Source: a virus
Direction: 5' to 3' (one strand)
Virus record (IMG/VR): IMGVR_UViG_3300043409_001344
Span: 1-46,245 of that record
DNA: 46,245 nt
Under the pieces are notes generated by a model. The model searched no databases. It was not told the DNA's origin and saw nothing but the letters and a program-made list of their open reading frames with translations. Below, one piece after another: positions 33,206 through 41,853 of the stretch; positions within the stretch are counted from its first letter, which is position 1; each line of letters begins with the position of its first letter. The translations under genes were made by a program, and so were the position numbers.

Positions 33206-33469
33206 TTACCAAGGCAATGCCTTGTGCAGCATATCCCGTATTTGTGTTTTATAGAAATATCTGCCGTCTGAAAACCATTTGCCATTAACACTAAAATACA
33301 TTTTGTGCGGATAATAGTTGTAGATATAACTAAGGCCGTGAACGGTATCAACACGCACGTATACATGTGGGTAGTCAATATCGTAACCGATAGGTGTACG
33401 CGTTGTGTCTTGGGCATTTGAGGTGACAGAGCCTACAATGATTAGGATTAAAAGAATTAGTTTTTTCAT
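33206..33469 (-). CDS. Small secreted protein
   Basis: 87 aa. Strong signal peptide MKKLILLILIIVGSVTSNAQ, then about 67 residues rich in Tyr, His and Asp (YDIDYPHVYVRVDTVHGLSY). Not recognised. It is flanked by terminators, as a separate unit. An exported early protein could alter the host envelope, for example in superinfection exclusion; that is a guess. Confidence 0.6.
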   Translation of the reverse strand: MKKLILLILIIVGSVTSNAQDTTRTPIGYDIDYPHVYVRVDTVHGLSYIYNYYPHKMYFSVNGKWFSDGRYFYKTQIRDMLHKALPW

Positions 33470-33498
33470 GATTAAAATTAGGGGGTTAGGTAATAATT

Positions 33499-33541
33499 AA
33501 AGTCGGGTACTAGGAAATGAGCGTAACCGTTCCCCGACTTC
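33499..33541 (-). terminator. Probable terminator after the 88-aa gene
   Basis: Stem AAGTCGGG/CCCGACTT with a long (25-nt) loop and a weak T-rich tail (TTTAATTATT). Located 9 nt after the stop of the gene at 33550. Confidence 0.6.
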
Positions 33542-33549
33542 TAAATGAT

Positions 33550-33816
33550 TTATTTAATTTGAGTTAATGAGGTGTGAAAAACTTTATATTTCCCTTTCAA
33601 TTCCATAAACTCACGATATTTAGGTATGAATTCAGCAGTTCCACGACAATCACGTTTCAAACCTTCAGCAAAATAAGGTTCTGTAAATTCGCCTTTCTCG
33701 AAAAATTTGTAAGCCCAATTAAATGCATGACCTTTATTATTGCCATATACATGACATTCCAAGTCCTGCGTTTTATTTTTCTTTGTGCCTTTAAGTTTTA
33801 AAATGTAAGTTTTCAT
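33550..33816 (-). CDS. Hypothetical early protein
   Basis: 88 aa, basic and aromatic (GHAFNWAYKFFEKGEFTEPY), begins MKTYILKLKG. No family recognised. It is the only gene between promoter module copy 3 (33859-33889) and a terminator, so it is a single-gene early unit; such units often carry host-takeover or anti-defence functions. No activity can be read from the sequence. Confidence 0.65.
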   Translation of the reverse strand: MKTYILKLKGTKKNKTQDLECHVYGNNKGHAFNWAYKFFEKGEFTEPYFAEGLKRDCRGTAEFIPKYREFMELKGKYKVFHTSLTQIK

Positions 33817-33858
33817 TTGATTTAGAAGTTTATCTATGCTTTGTTGCTTTCGACCTTA

Positions 33859-33889
33859 CAAACATATATCAATTTAAAATGATATCAAA
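33859..33889 (-). promoter_or_regulatory. Early promoter/operator module, copy 3
   Basis: -33 TTTG (33886-33889), 19 bp, -7 TATGTTTG (33859-33866) on the minus strand. TGATATCA at 33880-33887, TTGATATA over the -7, and an upstream TATATCA half-site. Drives the 88-aa gene. Confidence 0.8.
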
Positions 33890-33949
33890 ATAAAATGATA
33901 TAAAATATTTTTAAAAGATTGTAACTTATTGATTATCAGGAAGAAAATT

Positions 33950-34657
33950 TTAAAATAAACTTGTCTGAACATTGTCGTAATCAGTTTGCATATTAGACCA
34001 AATTGTTTCTGTTCCTTTTTTAATAGATCCGCGTTGTTGAATTATTGGTTTAAAATTTAACCAATTTGCTTTTATATTTTCACAAACAATTATTTGTCCA
34101 GGACGTGAAACACACCAATTAGCAAGTTTTTTATAATCTATTTTTTTATTACTAAAGGCGTATGCTTCGCCACCAAATTGATAAGGCGGATCTATGAACC
34201 ACGTAGCTGTTTGATTAGGTATATTTTCATATTCTCCTAACTCTATTTTCCAATGACGTATCTTATGTAAATTTTCAGAGATTCTTTTTAAAGTGAAATT
34301 TACATGGTTTGGACGATCTATTGTTTTTCTTTTTGTTGGAATTGTGCGGGGTTTGCTATCGCCGCAACCATGTACAAAACTTGTAAAATTCATTTGAGCT
34401 GTGCAGTCGAATTTATGAGTATCAAAACGTTCACCAAACTTAAATCGTGGCGTTTCCAATACATCTTTAACGGAGCATTCTTGTAAATATTTCCATATAT
34501 CAACAATTACATCGTATTTATCTACCAACAAAACATTCCTGTCGAAATACTTTAATGCATATCGTGCAGTGCCAGCAAATGGTTCAATAATTAAATCATG
34601 TTTTTGCTTTGGGTACAAATCAATAATATTTGTTTTAGCCCCGTAGTAACTCCACAT
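33950..34657 (-). CDS. dam: DNA adenine methylase (D12 class, Dam-like)
   Basis: 235 aa. Motif X-like YYGAK at the N-terminus, SAM-binding motif I IIEPFAGTARYALKYF and catalytic motif IV FIDPPYQFGG (DPPY) are present. This is the D12 class of N6-adenine methylases. The recognition site cannot be read. It probably protects phage DNA from host restriction or marks DNA for packaging or replication. No partner restriction gene is present. It starts at the stop of a 30-aa membrane peptide. Confidence 0.88.
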   Translation of the reverse strand: MWSYYGAKTNIIDLYPKQKHDLIIEPFAGTARYALKYFDRNVLLVDKYDVIVDIWKYLQECSVKDVLETPRFKFGERFDTHKFDCTAQMNFTSFVHGCGDSKPRTIPTKRKTIDRPNHVNFTLKRISENLHKIRHWKIELGEYENIPNQTATWFIDPPYQFGGEAYAFSNKKIDYKKLANWCVSRPGQIIVCENIKANWLNFKPIIQQRGSIKKGTETIWSNMQTDYDNVQTSLF

Positions 34658-34750
34658 TTATCTACAATGTTTAAAATAAATAGCTACGCACAGAATTAAT
34701 ATTATACCTATAAGGGCAATCCAGCGATCAATAAAATTTTTTATTTTCAT
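34658..34750 (-). CDS. 30-aa single-span membrane peptide
   Basis: MKIKNFIDRW followed by a hydrophobic helix (IALIGIILILCVAIYF) and a basic end. It begins 2 nt after the upstream stop, and its TAA abuts the methylase ATG. The spacing supports a real coupled gene; function unknown. Confidence 0.55.
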   Translation of the reverse strand: MKIKNFIDRWIALIGIILILCVAIYFKHCR

Positions 34751-34752
34751 AG

Positions 34753-34971
34753 TTAAGATGCGGTTACATTGCAGGCTTCGTCTAAATTTTGAGCCTTTAA
34801 CAAATCGTTAAAGTGTTCATCTGTACAATTGAGTAGAAACATATCAATTTTTTGGCACTCACACCAATACTTCCAACTCTTATGTTCTCTTACTTGGTCG
34901 AATATATCCAATGCTTTGTACCGTCTTCTTCCGGCAATAATTGCAGTTGTTATGTTTGGCAATTTTTCCAT
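34753..34971 (-). CDS. Hypothetical small protein
   Basis: 72 aa, soluble, with LPNITTAIIAGRRRYKALDIFDQV and a Cys/Trp-rich centre (KYWCECQKIDMFLLNC). Starts at the last base of the upstream gene. Family not recognised. Confidence 0.6.
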   Translation of the reverse strand: MEKLPNITTAIIAGRRRYKALDIFDQVREHKSWKYWCECQKIDMFLLNCTDEHFNDLLKAQNLDEACNVTAS

Positions 34972-35300
34972 TATTTTCCAGGAATTAAAATTGTGTCAAT
35001 AACGTTACCGTTTGGCTTGTCATAAACTAGCATTGTATCTGAAGGCGTGCGTTCATCCAATACCGTTTTAACGCCTTGCTTGTACCCTATGTTATAGGCA
35101 CTGACAATGCCCGCTTCATACTTTTCAGGGCTACTATAAACAGATAGCAGATAGTATATAGCGCAAAGTAGCATAAGTATTGATAGTGTAGACACTTCTA
35201 CTTTTGACTTCCATACAACGCGTGCAGCTATACACGTGAATTGATAGAACGTTACGATAATTTGCCATACGGTGCGGGCTGCGATTTTGATTTTTTTCAT
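34971..35300 (-). CDS. Membrane-anchored hypothetical protein
   Basis: 109 aa. A basic N-terminus, then hydrophobic stretches at ~13-30 (IIVTFYQFTCIAARVVW) and ~36-54 (VSTLSILMLLCAIYYLLSVY), and a soluble C-terminal ~50 residues. No family recognised. Overlaps the next gene by 1 nt, part of the operon leading to the methylase. Confidence 0.6.
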   Translation of the reverse strand: MKKIKIAARTVWQIIVTFYQFTCIAARVVWKSKVEVSTLSILMLLCAIYYLLSVYSSPEKYEAGIVSAYNIGYKQGVKTVLDERTPSDTMLVYDKPNGNVIDTILIPGK

Positions 35301-35313
35301 GGTTGGTTATAGT

Positions 35314-35628
35314 TTAGAAATTTCCTGTTTCATTATTGTAATTAATACGATCAATTTCGGCAGCAAGTAACGCGCCTGCAATTGCCAAACGTTCAACGTA
35401 TGGTTTGTTTATCATATTTATCCAACGTTGTTCATTCCAGCCTTCAGGCCTGTAATCTTCTTCAACGTCTTCTTTAGTTAGACACTGCATTGGATAGTCA
35501 ATACATAAAATGCTGGCGGCTTTTGCCAATTGGCCTTCTGCATTATAATCAACATCGTGGTGTAATTTAATACCGCACTTTTCTAATTGATCTTTTCTTT
35601 CCTGTGAAATTTGTTGTATGCCGTTCAT
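35314..35628 (-). CDS. Conserved phage protein of the E/R-x-x-Q...AGALLLAEIDR type
   Basis: 104 aa. It matches a pattern widespread in phages: ISQERKDQLEKCG near the start, H-D, GQLAKAASIL, then WNEQRWINMINKPYVERLAIAGALLAAEIDRI. These proteins have no settled function known to me. Tightly packed between the DnaA-like gene and a membrane protein gene. Confidence 0.65.
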   Translation of the reverse strand: MNGIQQISQERKDQLEKCGIKLHHDVDYNAEGQLAKAASILCIDYPMQCLTKEDVEEDYRPEGWNEQRWINMINKPYVERLAIAGALLAAEIDRINYNNETGNF

Positions 35629-35629
35629 A

Positions 35630-36076
35630 CTACTTTTTATTTGAGGTTAAATATAAAATTACTCTGTCTTCAACATTACTAATATCGCTATCATACCAAG
35701 CGTACACGCTGCGCATATCTGTAACCGTTTTAACTGAATGTATACACGATGCGTGATCGCGGTTAAATATAGTTGCAAATTGTTTGTATTGAATAGTAGG
35801 ATAGAATAAGCGCGATATGTAAATACAAATGTGTCGTTGGTCCGTAATAGTTTCTATTCGTGAATCGCTTAATACTTGATCAATTGTCACGCCTGTATCG
35901 TGTAGCACAATTGTACATAATGCACGTACTATTGCGACAATATAATTAGGTACATAGCGTTGGCGTTTTTCGCTCAATGCTAGTTGTTCGGGGGTCGGAT
36001 AGCTACGCATGCGGCGTTTATTAAAAACAGCATCATTTTTGTTGCCGGAAATATCCCGTATCATTATTTCACTCAT
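35630..36076 (-). CDS. Stand-alone DnaA domain IV-like DNA-binding protein
   Basis: 148 aa. Residues ~55-120 match the C-terminal DNA-binding domain of DnaA: VTIDQVLSDSRIETITDQRHICIYISRLF, then the signature FNRDHASCIHSVKTV (D107-H108...S114), which in DnaA contacts the DnaA box. The ATPase domain is missing and the first ~40 residues are basic and unrelated. It could compete with host DnaA at its boxes, mark a phage origin, or act as a regulator. Start overlaps the upstream stop by ATGA. Confidence 0.82.
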   Translation of the reverse strand: MSEIMIRDISGNKNDAVFNKRRMRSYPTPEQLALSEKRQRYVPNYIVAIVRALCTIVLHDTGVTIDQVLSDSRIETITDQRHICIYISRLFYPTIQYKQFATIFNRDHASCIHSVKTVTDMRSVYAWYDSDISNVEDRVILYLTSNKK

Positions 36077-36300
36077 ACAATAATATAATCTTCAGGCTTA
36101 GAACTTGCGAAACGTTCATTGGTCCAAAATATAAAGTTGGGATTGATTTTATAAATCTCACACATTTCTTCTATAACTCTTATCATTGCTTTGAGTTCTG
36201 AAATTGATTTTACTTTATGAATACTATCGTAATAATTATTACGAATAGCTTGCGCAGCGGTAGACTGTAGCAATGGTGCGGAATTAGGGCGGTATGACAT
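36073..36300 (-). CDS. Hypothetical small protein coupled to the DnaA-like gene
   Basis: 75 aa from the ATG at 36300; a longer frame lacks a good start. Helical (QSTAAQAIRNNYYDSIHKV, ISELKAMIRVIEEMCEIY). Stop and next start overlap (ATGA), so it may work with the DnaA-like protein. Not recognised. Confidence 0.6.
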   Translation of the reverse strand: MSYRPNSAPLLQSTAAQAIRNNYYDSIHKVKSISELKAMIRVIEEMCEIYKINPNFIFWTNERFASSKPEDYIIV

Positions 36301-36301
36301 A

Positions 36302-36409
36302 TTAAAAGAATAAGAAACCAAACATTTTGTATAATACACAGCCTGAAACTGTAATTGCGAACATAACCGAAACCCAATCGGTTTTTCTAAATTTGTTTTT
36401 CATAACCAT
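36302..36409 (-). CDS. 35-aa single-span membrane peptide
   Basis: MVMKNKFRKTDW, then a hydrophobic helix (VSVMFAITVSGCVLY) and KMFGFLFF. The stop TAA lies 1 nt before the next ATG, and it begins 2 nt past the preceding small ORF. Part of a run of tiny membrane ORFs. Function unknown. Confidence 0.5.
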   Translation of the reverse strand: MVMKNKFRKTDWVSVMFAITVSGCVLYKMFGFLFF

Positions 36410-36411
36410 TT

Positions 36412-36537
36412 TTAAACTTTATTTTTAATTAGAACCTTTGAGACAGTGTAAAGAATTCGCGCCAATCGAATTTGCTGTCTGCACAAAATATAAAATATAA
36501 AGCACGAAGAAATGATTGGAGCAATAGCAGTTTCCAT
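36412..36537 (-). CDS. 41-aa membrane peptide
   Basis: METAIAPIISSCFIFYIL, then a basic half (CRQQIRLARILYTVSKVL). One membrane-spanning segment. Fits the gap between the 139-aa gene and the 35-aa peptide with 2-nt spacing downstream. Supported only by position and an uninterrupted frame. Confidence 0.42.
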   Translation of the reverse strand: METAIAPIISSCFIFYILCRQQIRLARILYTVSKVLIKNKV

Positions 36538-36556
36538 GGTTATAGGGGGTTAGAAA

Positions 36557-36973
36557 TTACAATGATAAGAATGTGTTAACAGATGCACATGTATATTTTT
36601 TAGAAAAGTGTTCTTTTCTAAATTTATTATTAGGCTGGTTCAACCATTTTTCAAATTCACCGATTTTTTTAGCGGCTTTAATTTGTGCTAATATATCCGA
36701 AGAAGCTTCTTTATTTGCAGCCAATTTCATTTTGCTTTCTGCTGCTTTTTGGTCCGCTTTTACTTCTTCATTCAAAAAAAACTTTTTCCAATAATTAGCA
36801 ACTTCCTTGTTTCCGCTTAATATTTGATTTACAATATTATTATGAAATTCACAACGTTGTTCAGCAGCAGACTGCCCAATATATTGAGGCTCATAACTCG
36901 CAACAGTTCTAATTACTAACATTGCATTGTAATTTGCTTTTGCGTTTTCGATTTGTTTTGCTGTGTATCCCAT
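36557..36973 (-). CDS. Hypothetical early protein, helical
   Basis: 138 aa from the ATG at 36973; an in-frame start further up lies inside the promoter. Lys/Ala/Glu-rich helices (EEVKADQKAAESKMKLAANK, AAKKIGEFEKWL). First gene after promoter module copy 4. No family recognised. Confidence 0.65.
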   Translation of the reverse strand: MGYTAKQIENAKANYNAMLVIRTVASYEPQYIGQSAAEQRCEFHNNIVNQILSGNKEVANYWKKFFLNEEVKADQKAAESKMKLAANKEASSDILAQIKAAKKIGEFEKWLNQPNNKFRKEHFSKKYTCASVNTFLSL

Positions 36974-37003
36974 AATTAGAAGTGTTTTTCGTTTTTGATA
37001 AAT

Positions 37004-37034
37004 CAAAGGTATATCAATTTAAAATGATATCAAA
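37004..37034 (-). promoter_or_regulatory. Early promoter/operator module, copy 4
   Basis: -33 TTTG (37031-37034), 19 bp, -7 TACCTTTG (37004-37011) on the minus strand; TGATATCA at 37025-37032; TTGATATA over the -7; upstream TATATCA half-site. It drives the operon from 36973 down through the DnaA-like and methylase genes. Confidence 0.8.
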
Positions 37035-37053
37035 ATCAATTGATATAAAAAAA

Positions 37054-37098
37054 TAAAAAATAATGTAATTAATTGATTTTCAATTACATTATTTTTTA
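37054..37098 (-). terminator. Rho-independent terminator after the primase-helicase gene
   Basis: AATAATGTAATT/AATTACATTATT stem with A:T extension and a T-rich tail on the minus strand. It sits between the primase-helicase stop and promoter module copy 4. Confidence 0.8.
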
Positions 37099-37116
37099 TA
37101 TGCCGGCTGTAGGCTG

Positions 37117-39525
37117 TTAGAATTTATCCGGTGTATTATTATTCCATCCTTGCGGCGCTACTATAGTATTACTTTGTTCAGGCGTATATGTTATTTCGTC
37201 TTCACGTTCTGCCGGTGCGCTCCAATCTTTTACCGGCTTAGGTGCTGCATGCTCAATGCCTGACGCGGTACTAAGTTGTATAACATGATAACCGCGTTGT
37301 GTTTTGCCTGAAGCGTCTTTGTGCCAGCCTGCCAAATGCTCCAGCTGCTTTAAAGCGCGACCAACTGCGTGATCGTTTATATTTACTTTGTTGTCTACAA
37401 TAGTGCGCAGCTTCAACAATATATCTGTACGCGTCATGAATTCGCCATTAAATTTGGTTTCTTCAGTACATGGCATGAACCATTTTTGAATTAATTCTTT
37501 TTCCGTACTACTTGTTTCATACTCTTTGTTAAGAACGTCACGCGTAACGCTTTCAGAGGCCGTCAAATTGAAGTTGAAGCCACTACGGTATAAACTCATT
37601 GCCTGTTGCCAAACGTTGTTTATATTAACGCGGCGCACGCCTGTTTTAAAGTTATTGTAATCGTGATCAATACCAAGTACGTTAAAACAGATCCAACGCG
37701 TATTGCTGTCATCTGCCAAAAATTGTAGTTTGTTCGTTGAGGCCCAAAAATTCACGCGGCGCGGCGTAACGTTGTGGTGTCTGTCGTACGCCCTACGTTG
37801 TTTTACTGTTGATTTTGATATTGTAGCCTTTAATTTATTTACTTCGTTATTGTTAAGTGCGGCAAGTTCTTCCAAATTCCACATAAAGTTTTCGGACAAT
37901 TGCATATCACTGTCCTTTTCACCTGCTGCCAATTCAGATTCAGTATAATATTCATTGAGTACAGGCGGGCATAAAAAACGTATAAAATTACTTTTACCTG
38001 TTTCTTGTTTGTCTCCTACCAGGGTAATAATAATTCTGTTTTCAATGTTGTCAACAGCGCACGCAATAGATCGTACCAAAGCCTTTTTAAATTGCTGTCT
38101 CCAAAAATCTTGATTATCTGTAGTAACGTAATCGGCTAATTCATTTATATAGTCCGGTTCACTTTCTGCATCCCATTCAGGTAGATTGTTAAAGTAGTCT
38201 TCGAACGGGTTGAACTGTTGCACAAAGCTGGATTCAAGCAACGAGCGTATTTTATCTAATGGGAATTTAAAGCCAGCGTGCATAAGTTCGCGGCTTATAT
38301 CGTGTTCGTTTACCAACTCGAATAGTTCAGCGGGTTTGCTGCCGGCTCCAACCTTTGCGTTTATGTGCGCGGGTGTAGTTATTGCTGGAGTTTTTTTATT
38401 ATCCTTGCGGCATTGTATACGACCGGTAACAACATTTTTTATTAGCTTCCAACGTTTTTTTATAAACACTTCAACCCGTGCAATTTCGGGTTTGTGATTA
38501 ATTCCAAATTCGTCTTTATTGTTTTTATATACATGTTCAAAAATACCCCTTACAATATGTTCAGGCAACAAATGTTGTGCGCATAGTGATGTTATTAAAT
38601 GCGCGTTCCATTCCGTACCGTCTGCATTCATTGCAAATGCTGTTGCATAAACTTCTTTAGTATCTTTTGCAAATTCAGGCGGCAAATCATTTATTTTTTT
38701 ATTGATTGTAAATGTGCCGTAATCGTTAACATTTTTATACGCTGCTTTTATTGCGCGCATGACTTCTTTGTCGTCTCCCATATCTGAGAAGTCAGACGCA
38801 AAGCGGCTTTCTGTATAGCTTTCTGTTACGCCTACTTTATTCAAGTAATGCGCCATTGTAATTAAATAATAGTGACGCTGACCCTCAACATAAGAGTGCT
38901 TGCGGTCCATATCGGATTTTACCCAATCGTATTTTTCTTGGTCGTCATCAACAGTAGTTGTCAGACCTCCGTGCGCGCTGTTAGGCGGTAAGTCTAACGT
39001 TTCGTATTCAGGATTTGTAAATAAATTTTCATCGTATGAAATGTACCGAGGCCTTGACACATCTTTACAGGCCTTATCCAGAACTAAATTATAATGCTTT
39101 AAATAATACCGTTCAAAAAATAAAAAGCTGTCTAAATGCTTGTTTGGGTCTATGTGCGTGATCACACAGATGCCGCGCCCTGTGCAGCTTTTAAAAGCAT
39201 GGTGCGTGTACTTATCTTGAACAATACTATTCCATGCCGTATCAAAGTCTTCTAACTTATCAAAGTCTAGCGCAAGTATTCCGCTATGCTGTATTAGCCC
39301 GTCATCGTTACGAGTTTCAAAAACACCTGAAGCCGTGAAATAATTTAATTTCTCTTTTTGTTTACCCAATTCTTTTTCACTTGCACCGGATTGTACAGCA
39401 CTGCGCAAATTATTTATTTCATCGGACCACGTACCGTTTCTTATTAATTCAAGTACGTCAGCAATGGCAATTGTTTTGCCGTTTTTTACTTCTTTTATAT
39501 GCGGGTAGATTGATACTATACTCAC
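37117..39525 (-). CDS. Primase-helicase (BT4734/VirE-type)
   Basis: 802 aa, GTG start. The N-terminus (~1-175) matches the BT4734-like domain: SGILALDFDKL (D87, D89), SCTGRGICVI and SRPRYISYD, an AEP-primase-like set. The ATPase domain has Walker A GDKQETGKS (504-512), MWNLEEL (~548-554) and FWASTNKLQFL, as in VirE/D5-like superfamily 3 helicases. The last ~100 residues form a winged helix (MTRTDILLKL, RGYHVIQL). It should prime and unwind DNA at the phage origin. It is the main replication gene; no polymerase is encoded. Confidence 0.88.
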   Translation of the reverse strand: MSIVSIYPHIKEVKNGKTIAIADVLELIRNGTWSDEINNLRSAVQSGASEKELGKQKEKLNYFTASGVFETRNDDGLIQHSGILALDFDKLEDFDTAWNSIVQDKYTHHAFKSCTGRGICVITHIDPNKHLDSFLFFERYYLKHYNLVLDKACKDVSRPRYISYDENLFTNPEYETLDLPPNSAHGGLTTTVDDDQEKYDWVKSDMDRKHSYVEGQRHYYLITMAHYLNKVGVTESYTESRFASDFSDMGDDKEVMRAIKAAYKNVNDYGTFTINKKINDLPPEFAKDTKEVYATAFAMNADGTEWNAHLITSLCAQHLLPEHIVRGIFEHVYKNNKDEFGINHKPEIARVEVFIKKRWKLIKNVVTGRIQCRKDNKKTPAITTPAHINAKVGAGSKPAELFELVNEHDISRELMHAGFKFPLDKIRSLLESSFVQQFNPFEDYFNNLPEWDAESEPDYINELADYVTTDNQDFWRQQFKKALVRSIACAVDNIENRIIITLVGDKQETGKSNFIRFLCPPVLNEYYTESELAAGEKDSDMQLSENFMWNLEELAALNNNEVNKLKATISKSTVKQRRAYDRHHNVTPRRVNFWASTNKLQFLADDSNTRWICFNVLGIDHDYNNFKTGVRRVNINNVWQQAMSLYRSGFNFNLTASESVTRDVLNKEYETSSTEKELIQKWFMPCTEETKFNGEFMTRTDILLKLRTIVDNKVNINDHAVGRALKQLEHLAGWHKDASGKTQRGYHVIQLSTASGIEHAAPKPVKDWSAPAEREDEITYTPEQSNTIVAPQGWNNNTPDKF

Positions 39526-39615
39526 GGGGTCAGGGGTAAAGTTGGGATTATAATTTAGGGGAAATCAACGGTAATTGCAAGCGTATTATTCAAACGGTAA
39601 AGGCCAACATAAATT

Positions 39616-39720
39616 TTATTTTTGTTGGTTTATTGGAATATATAGGTTTGAATATTTATATTTTTGACTACTAAACGTAGTGTATAAATACACGCACATT
39701 CTATACTTAGGTTTTGTCAT
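39616..39720 (-). CDS. Possible 34-aa ORF
   Basis: MTKPKYRMCVYLYTTFSSQ, Tyr-rich, starting 1 nt after the stop of the 55-aa gene (TAA-T-ATG). The only support is spacing. The rest of the gap to 39525 shows an imperfect hairpin (CCAACA/TGTTGG) and no clear promoter. Confidence 0.28.
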   Translation of the reverse strand: MTKPKYRMCVYLYTTFSSQKYKYSNLYIPINQQK

Positions 39721-39721
39721 A

Positions 39722-39889
39722 TTACTGCTTGTTTTTTGTCAAAAAATCTTTTATAATTTCTTGCTTTACTGATTCTACTAAACCTATGCATTCAAAATGA
39801 TTGAACCCGTCAATTGACCTGTTTATTACAACTTGATCTTTATCGTTGATAAAAATTTCAATAATAATTTTTTTCTCTGAATTTGCCAT
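39722..39889 (-). CDS. 55-aa hypothetical protein
   Basis: MANSEKKIIIEIFINDKDQV, then INRSIDGFNHFECIGLVESV and a charged end. A short alpha/beta protein starting 2 nt after the SF2 helicase stop. Frame and spacing support it; family unknown. Confidence 0.6.
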   Translation of the reverse strand: MANSEKKIIIEIFINDKDQVVINRSIDGFNHFECIGLVESVKQEIIKDFLTKNKQ

Positions 39890-39891
39890 AA

Positions 39892-41595
39892 TTATACTTT
39901 TACTTTTAAATCGTTTGCAGCCGCCACAATCTGCGGTATTAGCTTTTCAATCTCTGCCGGACTGTGATTTGCTTTTAATTTTTTTGTTGCGTATGCAGTA
40001 ATATACGCTTCATCTAAATGCGTATTTGTTTTCATGAATTCCCAAATGTTATTTAATGCGTCTTCTTTTGCATTCTTAACAATTGATTTTTGTTTGTGAA
40101 CCCACGCATTAGAATAGTTCTTCATTGCTGCATAATCGTACAGTATGTATTCACCACGCCCAGGCATAGACAGCTGTCGAACGATCCAAGCTATCGTATA
40201 ACCTTTTAGTTCGCGGAACTGTTCTAATTGTTCCAACGTCATTTCATCGTACGGAATTTTTAAAACGTCAGGAATGTGTTTAGTTTCTACAACTCCAAAT
40301 TCTGCTTCAGCAAGCTCTTTAACTCTGCGCGCTTCTGCTTCTTCTTTTTTCTTTTCCTGAACAATTCCGCAATATTTACAGGTGTTTGCTGACACCGATA
40401 TTAAAGCCTCACAGCTTTCACATTCACGAATAGACGCAACGCCCTTGGCTTGTGACATGAATTCGATATCTAGGCTCCATTCACGTTCTTGGGACCAAAA
40501 CCCATGGCGGTATACATTGCCTCCCATATCAATAATAATGAAATGAGTTTTTCCAATTTGCGGACATAATCGACCACCACGGCCGCACATCTGCAACCAT
40601 AATGCCAATGACATTGTAATTTTATTTACAATAATGCATTCTACAACCGGCATATCGTTACCGGTCGTTGCTACTGCAACATTACACAGTATTTTATATT
40701 TTCCGTCTTGAAAATCTTTGAAAATACCTTTACGGTGTTTTTTCATTGCGCCGGACCCGTCAACGTGTACAGCTGGTATTCCGCGCTTGTTAAATTCTTC
40801 AGCTACTGCAATAGATTCTTTAACATTGATACAATAACAAATCGTTTGCTTGTTACCGCCATGCTTTACATATTTATCAACGACACCCGCATACATTTGC
40901 GGCGTACCCAATAATTTTAATTGATCGCTTTCACTGTAGTCTTCACCGTCTTTTGTATTTTTTATTTTTAATTGACTTACATCTACCTGCGCGCTGAACG
41001 TAATTTCAGGCACCAAATATGTATATCCTTCTTCGCAGCCTTGCAATAGCTCTGTAATAGTCACAGGCGCAACAAGCGTGTCGTATACGTCACCCATTTG
41101 ACCCGTGTAACTTGGGTAATGTGAGGCTAGCGCGCTGTCCTTATTAAGTAGGCGCTTACCATTACGAACAGGTGTAGCCGTAAATCCTATAACTTCAATA
41201 CCGCGTAACTTGCATTCTAGCACTATTTCATCAAAGTCACGAAGATGACATTCGTCAATAATAAGTAAATCAATATCAGGTAGCCGATAATTACGGATAG
41301 TATCAACACTACCCAAGTACAGCATTGAAACCGTATCGCGATATCCGGGGACAACTAATGTTGGACGCAATCCGTTTATCTTAAATTTTTCATGCGCTTG
41401 CTCAATTAACTCTATGCGATTACATAACGCCAATACACGCTTAGCGATGTTAATACGCTTTGTAATGTAATCGGTGAAAGCAACGGTTTTACCTGACCCT
41501 GTTGGCATACATGCGCATACTGCCTTTGCACCGTTATTAAACGCATAATCTATTTGCGCATTTCCGTTGTCTTGATACTTACGAAGTTTTAGCAT
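39892..41595 (-). CDS. DEAD/DEAH superfamily 2 helicase
   Basis: 567 aa. Walker A MPTGSGKT (30-37), DECH box at 114-117 (LLIIDECHLRD), motif III FTATPVR, motif VI-type MCGRGGRLCP, and a four-cysteine zinc ribbon CESCEALISVSANTCKYC near 400. The family resembles UvsW/RadD-like branch-migration helicases common in phages. It probably processes recombination or replication forks together with the Pif1-type helicase. Confidence 0.88.
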   Translation of the reverse strand: MLKLRKYQDNGNAQIDYAFNNGAKAVCACMPTGSGKTVAFTDYITKRINIAKRVLALCNRIELIEQAHEKFKINGLRPTLVVPGYRDTVSMLYLGSVDTIRNYRLPDIDLLIIDECHLRDFDEIVLECKLRGIEVIGFTATPVRNGKRLLNKDSALASHYPSYTGQMGDVYDTLVAPVTITELLQGCEEGYTYLVPEITFSAQVDVSQLKIKNTKDGEDYSESDQLKLLGTPQMYAGVVDKYVKHGGNKQTICYCINVKESIAVAEEFNKRGIPAVHVDGSGAMKKHRKGIFKDFQDGKYKILCNVAVATTGNDMPVVECIIVNKITMSLALWLQMCGRGGRLCPQIGKTHFIIIDMGGNVYRHGFWSQEREWSLDIEFMSQAKGVASIRECESCEALISVSANTCKYCGIVQEKKKEEAEARRVKELAEAEFGVVETKHIPDVLKIPYDEMTLEQLEQFRELKGYTIAWIVRQLSMPGRGEYILYDYAAMKNYSNAWVHKQKSIVKNAKEDALNNIWEFMKTNTHLDEAYITAYATKKLKANHSPAEIEKLIPQIVAAANDLKVKV

Positions 41596-41849
41596 GCAAC
41601 CGCGCCTGTTTGTGTGATATTTGAAGGAGTAGTAACACGAACCTTTGGTATTATCTTAACTACATAAGAATTAAAACCTACTGCTATATATGTTTTTTCG
41701 GTAACAGATAAACATAAAATTTTATATTTGCTGTCACCTGCCAAACCTTCTTTAAGTCCCTTTTCTATGCTTTCAGAAATAGGAACAACACCTGTTCCGT
41801 CTCTTTTTATTTGTGAAATAAACTGTAATCTGTGAGGTTTTAGTTTCAT
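41589..41849 (-). CDS. Hypothetical protein coupled to the SF2 helicase
   Basis: 86 aa, basic, beta-rich (KILCLSVTEKTYIAVGFNSY). Its 3' end overlaps the helicase start. First gene after promoter module copy 5. Not recognised; could be a helicase partner. Confidence 0.65.
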   Translation of the reverse strand: MKLKPHRLQFISQIKRDGTGVVPISESIEKGLKEGLAGDSKYKILCLSVTEKTYIAVGFNSYVVKIIPKVRVTTPSNITQTGAVAC

Positions 41850-41853
41850 AATT

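Noticed and set aside
39600-39630. CCAACA/TGTTGG hairpin as a terminator
   Set aside because: Short stem, long loop and no T run on the minus strand.
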